Shown here: positions 1 to 8,764 of the stretch, piece by piece
Numbering within the stretch: position 1 is the stretch's first letter
How the letters are laid out: each line of letters starts with the position of its first letter
Assembly: GCA_947367255.1 (NCBI GenBank)
Contig: CANBCZ010000002.1
Location: forward strand, 62,001-126,000
DNA: 64,000 nucleotides
Reading direction: 5' to 3'
Origin: an uncultured Alistipes sp.
Lineage (GTDB): Bacteria > Bacteroidota > Bacteroidia > Bacteroidales > Rikenellaceae
The notes under the pieces: generated by a model
What the model was told of the DNA's origin: nothing
The model's input: only the letters and a program-made list of their open reading frames with translations
The model's database searches: none
Program-made: the position numbers and the translations under genes

Positions 1-909
1 CGCAACTATGACCATATCGTAGTCGAGGATCAGCTGGAGTGGCTGCGTAAAGATCTGGCGATGATTGAGGACAAGAACACACCTATCGTTGTGGGTATGC
101 ACTCTCCTGTCTTCCGTATGCTCTCTGAGCATAACTCGCGCGAGCTCTACAGCTACTTCCACGACAGCGAGGGCAATCGTACACTCCCTCCTGCACTCTA
201 CTTCGCCTCAACATTTGCAGAGTTCAAGCAGGTGCACTTCCTTACAGGTCACTCGCACAAACTTATCACAACCCACTGCAAGCAGGCTACAGCCTACCCT
301 GAGATTGCAAACATCATCGACCACAATGTCGGTGCCATTTGCGGTGCGTGGTGGCTTACCGCAGCACACGGTGGTCCGCACCTTGCTCCGGATGGTGCAC
401 CTGCGGGCTTTAAGGTCTTCCCTGTAGATGGTAAAAATATCGAGTGGTACTACACCTCTGCCGATTGTGGTGCTCAGAAGCAGTTCCAATCATTTGACCT
501 CAACACCGTACGCGACTACTACCGCACAAATGGAGAGATGCGTGTATTTCTGGAGGTAAACCCTGCTCGCACCGACTTTGCAAAGGTCGAGGATAACCGC
601 GTGGCTATCCACATCTGGGACTGGGCTCCGGACTGGAAGGTGAGCGTTACAGAGAACGGTAAGCCTCTGGAGGTTACACACTGCCCTATGGAGAATCCGC
701 AGTACACCGTTGCCTACTGTATTCCTAAGAGCGTTTGGCGTCGCAACCTTACCCCGAACGCCTTTGGTGCCGAACTGACAGCACATATGTTCCATGTAAC
801 GGCATCTGCACCCGATACTACTCTCGAGATCAGTGTCACAGACTCTTTCGGTCACACATATACCGAAACAATGGCGCGTCCGAAGGCATTTTCAAAGCAT
901 ATCGAATAA
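1..909 (+). CDS. Calcineurin-like phosphoesterase, C-terminal part (5' truncated by window edge)
   Basis: The frame is open from base 1, so the gene begins upstream; 302 codons plus stop are present. Metal-binding His residues of the calcineurin-like fold are visible as GMHSP and GHSHK, followed by a C-terminal beta-rich region (GAICGAWW onward) typical of the metallophosphatase C-terminal domain in Bacteroidetes. The same architecture recurs in the lipoprotein at 14534-16231, so the two are paralogs (GHTHKNRN and GAVCGGMW there). The substrate is unknown; in this family it is a phosphoester. It leads the operon that continues with a sugar kinase and FAD oxidoreductases, 18 nt before the next start. 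The signal peptide and first metal motifs lie outside the window. Confidence 0.85.
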   Translation, partial: RNYDHIVVEDQLEWLRKDLAMIEDKNTPIVVGMHSPVFRMLSEHNSRELYSYFHDSEGNRTLPPALYFASTFAEFKQVHFLTGHSHKLITTHCKQATAYPEIANIIDHNVGAICGAWWLTAAHGGPHLAPDGAPAGFKVFPVDGKNIEWYYTSADCGAQKQFQSFDLNTVRDYYRTNGEMRVFLEVNPARTDFAKVEDNRVAIHIWDWAPDWKVSVTENGKPLEVTHCPMENPQYTVAYCIPKSVWRRNLTPNAFGAELTAHMFHVTASAPDTTLEISVTDSFGHTYTETMARPKAFSKHIE

Positions 910-927
910 CTATACAACACTACCTAT

Positions 928-2589
928 ATGAAAGACTTTGTAATTGGATTGGATTACGGTACCGACTCGGCGCGTGCCGTGCTTGTAAATGCCCACACGG
1001 GCGAACAGATTGCCGAGGCTGTTCACAACTACGCTCGCTGGTCACGCGGTGAGTACTGCAACGCCCTCGAGAGCCGTTTCCGTCAGCACCCGCTCGACTA
1101 TATCGAGGCTCTGAAGAGTGTTCTGCACGGGGTATTGGATAGCAACAAGCAGATTGCTCCGTTTGTTCGCGCCATCTCTGTCGATACTACAGCAAGTACC
1201 CCTTGTCTTACCGACGAGAATCTGCAGCCTCTCTCGCTCAAGGAGGAGTATAAAGATAACCCCGATGCGATGTTTGTCCTCTGGAAGGACCACACAGGCG
1301 TTGCTGAGGCAGCAGCTATCGAGGAGGCGTGTCACAAGAGCGAGGTAGATTATACTCAGGTTTCGGGCTACCACTACTCTGCGGAGTGTTTCTGGTCAAA
1401 GGTTATGCACCTGCTGGGAACAAATGCCGATATGCGTCGCGATGCCCGCTCGGTTATTGAGTGTAGCGACTTTATCTGCGCAACTCTTGCAGGGGTGACC
1501 GACCCTGCCGTATCGCGTATGGGTCACTGCAACGCTGCACAGAAGATGTTCTGGAGTGAGGAGTGGGGCGGTTTCCCACCGGAGAGTTTCTTCGAGTCGC
1601 TCGACCCTGCCCTTGTGCCGATTTTGCGTACACTCAACGCCAACAAATATACCTGCGACAAGCCTTACGGCAAAATCAGCGCACAGTGGGCAGCAGAACT
1701 CGGTCTTAACAGCGATGTTGTTATCGGCTGCGGCAATGTAGACTCACATCAGGGCGCTATCGGTGCCGGAGTGGCATATAAGCGCGCTATGATCAACCTC
1801 GGAACATCGGGTTGCTGTATGTTTGTCATTCCGAATGAGGTTTTGGGCGGCAGAATTATCGACGGCGTATTTGGTCAGGCTGAGAGCTGCATTATCCCGG
1901 GTCTTGTAGGTTTTGAGGTCGGTCTGTCGGCATTTGGCGATGCTTACGCTTGGTTGCGTCGCACACTCGCCTATCCGACTGTAGAGATACTTGCAAAGAG
2001 TGAGAAGGTCGATCCTGCAACACGTCAGGCACTTGTTGATGAGGTGCTCGACAATATCCTTGTAAAGCTCGGAGAGGATGCTGCAAAGATCACCCCACGC
2101 CTCGATGCTCCATTTGCAACCGATTGGTTCAATGGTCGTCGTTCGCCGGATCCAAATCAGCTGCTGTGGGGTTCGCTGATGGGTCTGCGACTCTCGACAA
2201 CTGCTCCGGAGCTCTACTATGCCGTTGTTGAGGCTACAGCACTCGCAATGAAGACCATTGTAGACCACCTTGCCGAGCGCGATATTGTATTTGACTCGTT
2301 TATCGGTGTGGGCGGTATCTCGCAGAAGTCGCCATTTGTAATGCAGATGCTTGCCGATGCTATCGGTAAGGATATCCATGTATCGGAGTGCAAGCAGTCT
2401 TGTGCACTTGGCTCTGCTATCTGTGCCTCTGTGGTAGCGGGTATCTATCCTACTATCGAGGCGGCACAGCAGGCTCTCTGCCGTCCGATTATCCGTACAT
2501 ACAGCCCTGATGCCTCTCGCCGTGAGCTGCTCCAGAAGCGCCACGATCTCTACCGTGCAGCGGGTAAGTTTACAGAATCTTTAATCTAA
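928..2589 (+). CDS. araB: Ribulokinase-type FGGY carbohydrate kinase
   Basis: 553 aa, the usual length of AraB. FGGY kinases phosphorylate sugars with ATP; AraB acts on L-ribulose in the cytoplasm. The N-terminus IGLDYGTDSARA is the actin-fold phosphate-binding loop. SVDTTASTP, MFVLWKDHT and GFEVGLSAFGD match the AraB pattern I recall from E. coli, and GVGGISQKSPFV is the C-terminal adenosine region. No araA or araD isomerase/epimerase gene lies nearby, so the true substrate could be a related ketose or polyol. It sits 18 nt after the phosphoesterase and 13 nt before a FAD oxidoreductase, consistent with one operon. The family call is firm; the AraB specificity is an inference. Confidence 0.8.
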   Translation: MKDFVIGLDYGTDSARAVLVNAHTGEQIAEAVHNYARWSRGEYCNALESRFRQHPLDYIEALKSVLHGVLDSNKQIAPFVRAISVDTTASTPCLTDENLQPLSLKEEYKDNPDAMFVLWKDHTGVAEAAAIEEACHKSEVDYTQVSGYHYSAECFWSKVMHLLGTNADMRRDARSVIECSDFICATLAGVTDPAVSRMGHCNAAQKMFWSEEWGGFPPESFFESLDPALVPILRTLNANKYTCDKPYGKISAQWAAELGLNSDVVIGCGNVDSHQGAIGAGVAYKRAMINLGTSGCCMFVIPNEVLGGRIIDGVFGQAESCIIPGLVGFEVGLSAFGDAYAWLRRTLAYPTVEILAKSEKVDPATRQALVDEVLDNILVKLGEDAAKITPRLDAPFATDWFNGRRSPDPNQLLWGSLMGLRLSTTAPELYYAVVEATALAMKTIVDHLAERDIVFDSFIGVGGISQKSPFVMQMLADAIGKDIHVSECKQSCALGSAICASVVAGIYPTIEAAQQALCRPIIRTYSPDASRRELLQKRHDLYRAAGKFTESLI

Positions 2590-2602
2590 CACATATACAG
2601 AA

Positions 2603-3970
2603 ATGAAAAGTATTTTAGAACCGGCACGCGAGCTCAAAGTGCGTGCAGAGGTAGATGTACTGGTTGTCGGCGCAGGTCCTGCCGGCATTATGGCTGCCGA
2701 GGCGGCTGCAAAGGACAAAAATCTGAAGGTTATGCTTATCGAGCAGCGCGGCTATATGGGCGGTAACCTTACTATCGGACTTCCAATCCTCTCTTTCCTC
2801 GGTCCTAAGGGAAATCAGGTTGTAAAGGGCGGTGCACAGAAGTTTATCGACCGTATGTGGGCAAAGGGTGCAGCAAGCGAACACAAGCCTTGCAAGAACC
2901 ATATGTCGCTCACTATTATCGACCCTGATCAGGCAAAGAGCGTAGCTTGGGAGATTATGGACGATGCCGGCGTAGAGGTGCTCCTCTATGTATTTGTTAC
3001 CGATACTATTGTCGAGAACGGCAAGGTTAAGGGTGTGATTATCGAGAGTAAGGCGGGAAGAGAGGTTATCCTTGCAAAGACAGTTATCGACTGTACCGGT
3101 GACGGCGATGTTGCCTTCCGTGCAGGTGTAGAGTGCAACAAGGGTGACGAGAATGGCGGTATGCAGCCACCAACCCTTATGTTCCTTATGCGTGGTGTAG
3201 AGATGCAGAAGCTGCGCGATGCTATCTGCAACGAGCCTGAGAAGTACGATATGGATGTTATGCCACCATCACAGTTCCGTGAGGGTAAGTTTATCACTGT
3301 AGGTCTTCGTGGTCGTATTCTCGAGGCGCAGCAGAAGGGTTACAACATCCCTGTAGCGCGTACAATCCTTATCACAGGTCTTAACGAGGATGAGATTTGG
3401 GTAAATATGACCCGCGTGTCGGGCGTAGATGCTACCGACCCTGCAAGCTATACAAAGGGTGAGCACGATGCACGCAAGCAGATGTACGATGTTATAGCGT
3501 ACCTCAAGGACTTTGTTCCGGGCTTCGAGAGCTCTTGGCTCGAGCGCTCGGCTGCATTTATGGGTATCCGCGAGACTCGCGTGATTGTCGGCAAGTATGT
3601 TATGACTGCTAAGGATATTCTCGAGCAGAAGCGTTTTGATGATGCTATTGCTGTTGCAGGTTATCCTGTAGATATCCACCACGCAAAGGGTGGCGACTGT
3701 ACTATGCTCTTCTGCGAGGATGCATACCAAATCCCTTACGGCGTGCTTGTACCACAGACTATCGAGGGTCTTTTGGTAGCAGGTCGTTGTTCGGCTATGG
3801 ACCACGAGGCTATGGCTGCAACTCGCGTAATGTCTACCTGTATGGCTCTTGGCGAGGCGGCAGGTACCGCAGCTCGCATTGCAGCAGCTGACGGCGTTGA
3901 GGTTTCTGCAGTAGATGTGGCAAAGGTGCAGAAGGCACTGCTTGAGAACGATGCATATTTAGCACTATAA
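2603..3970 (+). CDS. FAD-dependent oxidoreductase (FAD_oxidored family), tandem copy 1
   Basis: 455 aa. A Rossmann FAD-binding motif follows a short lead (LVVGAGPAGIMAAEAAA), and VIDCTGDGDVAFRAG and GIRETRVIVGKY are typical of the FAD_oxidored (PF12831-type) proteins common in Bacteroidetes. The C-terminal LLVAGRCSAMDHEAMAATRV closes the FAD site. No signal peptide is evident, so it is probably cytoplasmic. The substrate is unknown. The next gene (3985-5349) is a clear tandem paralog and a more distant relative lies at 26115-27425. Its place after a sugar kinase suggests oxidation of a sugar or sugar-acid intermediate, but this is inference. The ATG at 2603 is the only sensible start. Confidence 0.85.
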   Translation: MKSILEPARELKVRAEVDVLVVGAGPAGIMAAEAAAKDKNLKVMLIEQRGYMGGNLTIGLPILSFLGPKGNQVVKGGAQKFIDRMWAKGAASEHKPCKNHMSLTIIDPDQAKSVAWEIMDDAGVEVLLYVFVTDTIVENGKVKGVIIESKAGREVILAKTVIDCTGDGDVAFRAGVECNKGDENGGMQPPTLMFLMRGVEMQKLRDAICNEPEKYDMDVMPPSQFREGKFITVGLRGRILEAQQKGYNIPVARTILITGLNEDEIWVNMTRVSGVDATDPASYTKGEHDARKQMYDVIAYLKDFVPGFESSWLERSAAFMGIRETRVIVGKYVMTAKDILEQKRFDDAIAVAGYPVDIHHAKGGDCTMLFCEDAYQIPYGVLVPQTIEGLLVAGRCSAMDHEAMAATRVMSTCMALGEAAGTAARIAAADGVEVSAVDVAKVQKALLENDAYLAL

Positions 3971-3984
3971 AAACGGGTAGAACT

Positions 3985-5349
3985 ATGAATAGATATTTTG
4001 AGCCGGCACGCGAGATAAAGGTTCGTGCCGAAGTGGATATACTTGTTGTCGGTGGTGGTCCTGCCGGCATTATGGCAGCCGAGGCGGCAGCAAAGGGTGG
4101 CAAGACAAAGGTTATGCTGCTTGAGCAGCGAGGATTTTTGGGCGGTAACCTTATTCTGGGTCTGCCTATCCTCTCGATGCTTGACAAGGATGGCAACCAG
4201 ATTATCAAGGGCGCAACAGGCAAGTTTGTCGAGCGCCTGCAGAAGATTGGCAAGGCTACAGGTCACAAGCGTTGTAAGCTCCACATCTCGCTCACGATGG
4301 TCGATCCGGAGGCTGTAAAGACCCTCTGCTGGGAGATTATGGACGAGAATGGTGTCGAGGTACTGATGTATGTAAATGTTGTTGATACACTTGTCGAGAA
4401 CGGTAAGGTTACAGGCGTAATTATCGAGAGCAAGGCGGGTCGTGAGGCTATCCTTGCAAAGACAGTTATCGACTGCTCGGGCGATGCCGATGTTGCCTAT
4501 CGTGCAGGTGTAGAGTGCACAAAGGGCGACGAGAAGGGTCGTATGCAGCCACCGACACTGATGTTCTCGATGCGCGGTGTGAATATCGATCAGGTACGCG
4601 ACAATGTGGTAAACCACTCGGACAAGTATGGTATGGATATTATGCCGCCGGAGCAGTTCCGCGAGGGTAACTTTACTATGGTAGGCTACCGCGACCAGCT
4701 CAGCGACGCTATCTCGAAGGGATTTAACATCACTGTTGCCCGCACAATCTTTATGACCGGTCTTAAGGATGACGAGCTGTGGGTAAATATGACCCGCGTA
4801 TCGGGTGGTGATGCAACAGATCCTGCAAGCTACACAGCTGTTGAGCGCGAGTGCCGCCGACAGATGTACGATGTGGCTCGCTATCTTATCGAGTACATTC
4901 CGGGCTTTGAGAATGCATGGATTGAGACCGTACCTCCATTTACAGGTATCCGCGAGACCCGCGTGATTGTCGGTAAGTACATTATGACCAGCGAGGACCT
5001 TCTGGAGGCTCGTAAGTTTGACGATGTTATTGCTGTGGCAAGTTATCCGATCGACCTGCACCACGAGGAGGGTGGCGATTGTACACTTATCTACGGTAAG
5101 GGTTCATACGATATTCCGTATCGCACACTCGTTCCTCAGACAATCGAGGGTCTGCTCGTTGCCGGTCGCTGCTCCTCTATGGACCACGGCGCTATGGCAG
5201 CAACCCGCGTAATGTCTACCGTTATGGCTATGGGCGAGGCGGCAGGTACTGCAGCTCGCATTGCTGTCCTTGACGGCGTGGAGCCATCGACTGTAGATGT
5301 GGCAAAGGTGCAGGCTGCACTCATCGAGAATGGTGGTTATCTGGGATAG
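3985..5349 (+). CDS. FAD-dependent oxidoreductase (FAD_oxidored family), tandem copy 2
   Basis: 454 aa and strongly similar along its full length to the preceding protein: same N-terminus (EPAREIKVRAEVD), same VVGGGPAGIMAAEAAA loop, same IDCSGDADVAYRAG and LLVAGRCSSMDHGAMAATRV. The pair looks like a tandem duplication that has diverged, chiefly in the middle (GYRDQLSDAISKG against GLRGRILEAQQKG). The two could act on different stereoisomers or form a heteromer; the sequence does not decide. Spacing is 14 nt after copy 1 and 1 nt before the next ATG, so co-translation is likely. A long antisense ORF (3736-5064) over the pair is a shadow. Confidence 0.85.
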   Translation: MNRYFEPAREIKVRAEVDILVVGGGPAGIMAAEAAAKGGKTKVMLLEQRGFLGGNLILGLPILSMLDKDGNQIIKGATGKFVERLQKIGKATGHKRCKLHISLTMVDPEAVKTLCWEIMDENGVEVLMYVNVVDTLVENGKVTGVIIESKAGREAILAKTVIDCSGDADVAYRAGVECTKGDEKGRMQPPTLMFSMRGVNIDQVRDNVVNHSDKYGMDIMPPEQFREGNFTMVGYRDQLSDAISKGFNITVARTIFMTGLKDDELWVNMTRVSGGDATDPASYTAVERECRRQMYDVARYLIEYIPGFENAWIETVPPFTGIRETRVIVGKYIMTSEDLLEARKFDDVIAVASYPIDLHHEEGGDCTLIYGKGSYDIPYRTLVPQTIEGLLVAGRCSSMDHGAMAATRVMSTVMAMGEAAGTAARIAVLDGVEPSTVDVAKVQAALIENGGYLG

Positions 5350-5350
5350 T

Positions 5351-6232
5351 ATGAGAAGGATTGCTATACTGCTCATTTCACTCTGTATTGTCGGGGTTGC
5401 TGAGGCAAAAAAGCCTCAGAACCCTGTCCACAGGGTAATGAGTGCCAATATCCGTATTGCGGGACTTGTTGCAGACAAGAATACTCCAAACGAGTGGAAC
5501 AACCGCAAGGAGTATATGATAGATGTTATCCGCAGCCACAAGCCCGATGTGGTGATGATGCAGGAGGTTATCTACGACTCCTACGCATACTGCAAAAAGG
5601 AGTTGAAGGGGTATCTCGCCTTCGGTTTTGAGGGTCCCGAGATGGATCCTTACACCGATGGTTACCACTTTATCGGCAAGAATGTCATCTTTTTGAGCAA
5701 GAAGCGCTATGAGCTTATCTCGGCGGGTTGCTACTGGCTCTCCGAGGACCCTGTCATTGCCGGCAGCATAAGTTGGGATACCAACCGTGCCCGCCACGCA
5801 AACTGGGTGAGGGTACTCGATCGCAAGACCGGCAAGCAGCTGCGTCTGATAGACATTCACCTCGACCACAAGTCGCAGCCGGCAAAGGAGAATCAGGCGA
5901 AGCTTATTGTTCGCGAGGCGGCACAGTATCAGGACAAGTTCCCGCAGATTATCTGCGCCGACTTCAATTCGAACAAGGGTACCGAGCAGGTGCGCCACTT
6001 TACCAATAACGGCTGGACCGATTGTTACGATGTACTGCACAACGGCGTGGAGTTTGGTCGTACAGCCCACGGATTTATGGGCAAAAATCACCCTCGCAAG
6101 GGACAGAGAATCGACTATATCCTTACAAAGGGTGGAGCAAAGGCTCTGAGTTGCGAGATGATTACCGACCATCGTGGCGATATCTATCCGTCCGACCACT
6201 ACTTTATGCTTGCTGAAATTATTCTCGAATAA
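5351..6232 (+). CDS. Secreted endonuclease/exonuclease/phosphatase (EEP) family protein
   Basis: 293 aa from the ATG at 5351; the track start at 5297 would overlap the previous gene and precede a clean signal peptide (MRRIAILLISLCIVGVAEA), so I use 5351. EEP metal and catalytic motifs are present: QEVIYD for the metal Glu, DIHLDH, ICADFNSN for the catalytic Asp/Asn, and a final PSDHYFM for the catalytic His. The fold hydrolyses phosphodiesters or phosphomonoesters of nucleic acids, inositol phosphates or sphingolipids. With a signal peptide and no lipobox it is probably periplasmic. Together with the phosphoesterase at the start of the operon it suggests processing of a phosphorylated substrate. 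Confidence 0.8.
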   Translation: MRRIAILLISLCIVGVAEAKKPQNPVHRVMSANIRIAGLVADKNTPNEWNNRKEYMIDVIRSHKPDVVMMQEVIYDSYAYCKKELKGYLAFGFEGPEMDPYTDGYHFIGKNVIFLSKKRYELISAGCYWLSEDPVIAGSISWDTNRARHANWVRVLDRKTGKQLRLIDIHLDHKSQPAKENQAKLIVREAAQYQDKFPQIICADFNSNKGTEQVRHFTNNGWTDCYDVLHNGVEFGRTAHGFMGKNHPRKGQRIDYILTKGGAKALSCEMITDHRGDIYPSDHYFMLAEIILE

Positions 6233-8670
6233 TGGTACGCAAGATAGTTATATCTCTCTGCTTGCTGTTGCTCCATATCGGGGTGACAGCACAGCAGATT
6301 GAGAACTATCGCTACTATAAACTATATGAGAGTATCGATTGTGACATCCCTCTTGTAGAGGATGAACTGCCGGAGGAGCTACAGTCGCATAGGTTGTGGT
6401 ATCGCTCAATCTTTGACTCGGCACCAATTGTCACAGCAAACCACCACGGCATAGGTTACTACGACCGCAAAACAGTCATCAGCGGTATATCTATCCCCAA
6501 AATCAGCCAAAGTCGCCTCGCAAGACTCTCCTTTACTCAGGTACCACGCCTGACGACAGAGGATGAGCACTACACCTTGGAGCCAAAATCCCGCACCCAG
6601 ACATCTGTCGGCATAAATCTCACTACACGAAACTATTTGGGCGGTATCTCGGCGACAACATCGCACAAAATCTCCGACAAATGGTCACTCTTTGCAGATA
6701 CATACTTCCACAGCGGCAGGGATATGTGCGTAGAGGGTGTATTTACCTCCGAGGCATCGGTCACACTCTCGGCATTCGGCAATTTGGACTCGCTGAGCAG
6801 CCTCTCTGTGGCGCTATTTTTCACCCCATCGATGCGCGCCGGGCGTAAGGCTGCTGTATCCGAGGTCTTTGACCTTACATCAGACAAATACTACAACCCC
6901 TCGTGGGGCTATCAGGCAGGTAAGGTACGTAGTGTAAACATCACGCGCAACTATCTCCCAACTGCCGTTGCTGCCTATAATCTTGTGCTGAGTGAGAAGA
7001 ACACACTCTCAGTCAGCATAGGTGCTACCCTTGGCGAGCGGTCACAAAGCGGTATAGATTGGCTCAATGCTGCCACTCCCCTACCGGACAACTATCGCAA
7101 GCTCCCGAGCTACTTCTATGACGAGCAGGTGGCAACTGCCGTCACTGCTGCGTGGACAAATGGCGATAGCCGCTACACACAGATAAACTTTGACGAGCTC
7201 TATCGTCGCAACACCCTCCACGGCGAGGCTATCTACCTTATCAGCGACCGCGTAAGTCGCATAACCGACCTGCAACTTTGTGCAGCAATGACAAGGCAGA
7301 TTAACAGAAATAGCCATGTAGACTACGGTCTGCGGATGCAATATCTGCGTACACGCAACTTCAAGCGAGCAACAGACCTGCTCGGAGGAGAGCCATTTTC
7401 GGACATAGACTACTTTCTGGTCGATGACGATACATTCTCCAATATGCTCAGCAACGATATGCGGCACCCCGACAAGAGGATCGGCAGAGATGACAAGTAT
7501 GGCTATAACTATGCACTGAACAACCTTGTAACAACCCTCTTTGCTGCCTATAGCGGCAACTTCAAAGGTGTCGATATTGTGGCTACAGCCGAAGTCGGAG
7601 CAGAGCGAGTATCTCGTGTGGGATATCTTCAAAAGGAGCTCTTTGCCAACTCCTCCCTCGGGCGTTCAAAGGCTACGACATTCACTCCGTGGGCACTAAG
7701 TGCAGGGGCAAAGTGGAGTATCGACATACTGCACACTCTATATGGTCATCTGCGGGCAGAGGCTGTAACGGCAGATGCTGAAGATATATTTCTGCAGACG
7801 CAGTACAACAACCGCATTATCGCCAATCCGCGCCTTGCCAATCTCTACTCGGCAAATCTGGGCTACAAGTTCCACAACCACAAGTTGATGGTAAATACCG
7901 CCCTCTTTCTGCGTTACAACAGCCGTCAGACCTCTGTGTCACACCTATACTACGATGCTGCCGCAGAGTTTGCCGATGTGGTTACAAGCGATATAAACAC
8001 CCTCAGTTTAGGCATCGAGGCAGAGGCGCACTACCTCTTCGCAAAGCATTGGAGAGCTGCGGCGGGTATTGTGGCGGGCAGTTATAGATATGCAGGAGTA
8101 CCAAATATAAAGGTCTATGCCGACAAGGACAATCGTCTGCTTGCCGATAACAACATCGAGGCGGCACGCGGTCTTAACACGGGTCAAATGCCTAAAATAT
8201 CGAGCTACGGGCAGATAACATTCTACTCGCACGGCTGGAGAGCAACTGCCGAGGCACAGTATCACGCACTACGTTATGTCTCTCCGTCGCTACTTCGTCG
8301 CAGCGAGGATATATTGTCACACAGCAAGAGCGATGAGATTCGCCAGCAGTTTGTCGCACAAGAGAGACTCGACGATGCCTTTGCTATAAACCTGACCCTC
8401 TCTAAGAGCATCTTCCTGCGCCGTTTCGACCGCAGGATATACTCTACGCCCGTCGCACCACGATTTATCGACCGACATCCATACTCTCGCATTACAATCT
8501 TTGCTGCCGTAAACAACCTGTTGGGCAGCAACTATATCTACCGCGGTTACGAGAGCTCTCGCATCCGCAAACAGTACCTCTGGGAGGACTTCAAAGCGAC
8601 CCCTATGCCCTCCTATCTGCTCTATGCCTATCCGCGTACATATTATATAGGTATAAAATTTGTTTTCTAA
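6232..8670 (+). CDS. Outer-membrane beta-barrel protein, TonB-receptor-like without a recognisable plug
   Basis: 812 aa; the ATG overlaps the previous stop (TAATG). A signal peptide ends near TAQQ. The body is a succession of alternating amphipathic strands with aromatic girdles, and the last residues (YYIGIKFVF) form a classic outer-membrane C-terminal signal ending in Phe. The size and late segment (ITIFAAVNNLLGSNYIYRGY) resemble the C-terminal barrel of TonB-dependent receptors, but I see no carboxypeptidase-like domain, TonB box or plug motif in the first 150 residues. It may be a receptor-like barrel that works without a plug or a family I do not recognise. It closes the first operon. 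Confidence 0.65.
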   Translation: MVRKIVISLCLLLLHIGVTAQQIENYRYYKLYESIDCDIPLVEDELPEELQSHRLWYRSIFDSAPIVTANHHGIGYYDRKTVISGISIPKISQSRLARLSFTQVPRLTTEDEHYTLEPKSRTQTSVGINLTTRNYLGGISATTSHKISDKWSLFADTYFHSGRDMCVEGVFTSEASVTLSAFGNLDSLSSLSVALFFTPSMRAGRKAAVSEVFDLTSDKYYNPSWGYQAGKVRSVNITRNYLPTAVAAYNLVLSEKNTLSVSIGATLGERSQSGIDWLNAATPLPDNYRKLPSYFYDEQVATAVTAAWTNGDSRYTQINFDELYRRNTLHGEAIYLISDRVSRITDLQLCAAMTRQINRNSHVDYGLRMQYLRTRNFKRATDLLGGEPFSDIDYFLVDDDTFSNMLSNDMRHPDKRIGRDDKYGYNYALNNLVTTLFAAYSGNFKGVDIVATAEVGAERVSRVGYLQKELFANSSLGRSKATTFTPWALSAGAKWSIDILHTLYGHLRAEAVTADAEDIFLQTQYNNRIIANPRLANLYSANLGYKFHNHKLMVNTALFLRYNSRQTSVSHLYYDAAAEFADVVTSDINTLSLGIEAEAHYLFAKHWRAAAGIVAGSYRYAGVPNIKVYADKDNRLLADNNIEAARGLNTGQMPKISSYGQITFYSHGWRATAEAQYHALRYVSPSLLRRSEDILSHSKSDEIRQQFVAQERLDDAFAINLTLSKSIFLRRFDRRIYSTPVAPRFIDRHPYSRITIFAAVNNLLGSNYIYRGYESSRIRKQYLWEDFKATPMPSYLLYAYPRTYYIGIKFVF

Positions 8671-8708
8671 AAAAGAGCAAAATTCTTGCTATTTCAAGAA
8701 AGATTTAT

Positions 8709-8716
8709 TATCTTTG
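8709..8716 (+). promoter_or_regulatory. Bacteroidetes-type -7 box upstream of the tyrosine recombinase
   Basis: TATCTTTG matches TAnnTTTG. A partial -33 element (CTTG, ending at 8689) lies 19 nt upstream. The start codon at 8765 leaves a leader of about 45 nt. Confidence 0.55.
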
Positions 8717-8764
8717 TTCAAGGGTGCGGGGTGCAACCAAACCGCGCCACAGAGCCAAAAGCCT

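Noticed and set aside
1744-2544. 266-aa ORF antisense to araB
   Set aside because: Shadow of a gene with intact kinase motifs; no start signal or domain.
3736-5064. 442-aa ORF on the - strand over the two FAD oxidoreductases
   Set aside because: It lies antisense to clear genes in a codon frame that avoids stops because of their codon bias; its translation has no family-like pattern and both paralogs give similar antisense text.
5378-6199. 273-aa ORF antisense to the EEP gene
   Set aside because: Shadow; the + strand gene has a signal peptide and complete catalytic motifs.
8660-8764. Upstream extension of the recombinase to 8660
   Set aside because: The extension holds the promoter and a Cys/Lys-rich stretch unlike Xer N-termini; the ATG at 8765 gives the standard start.
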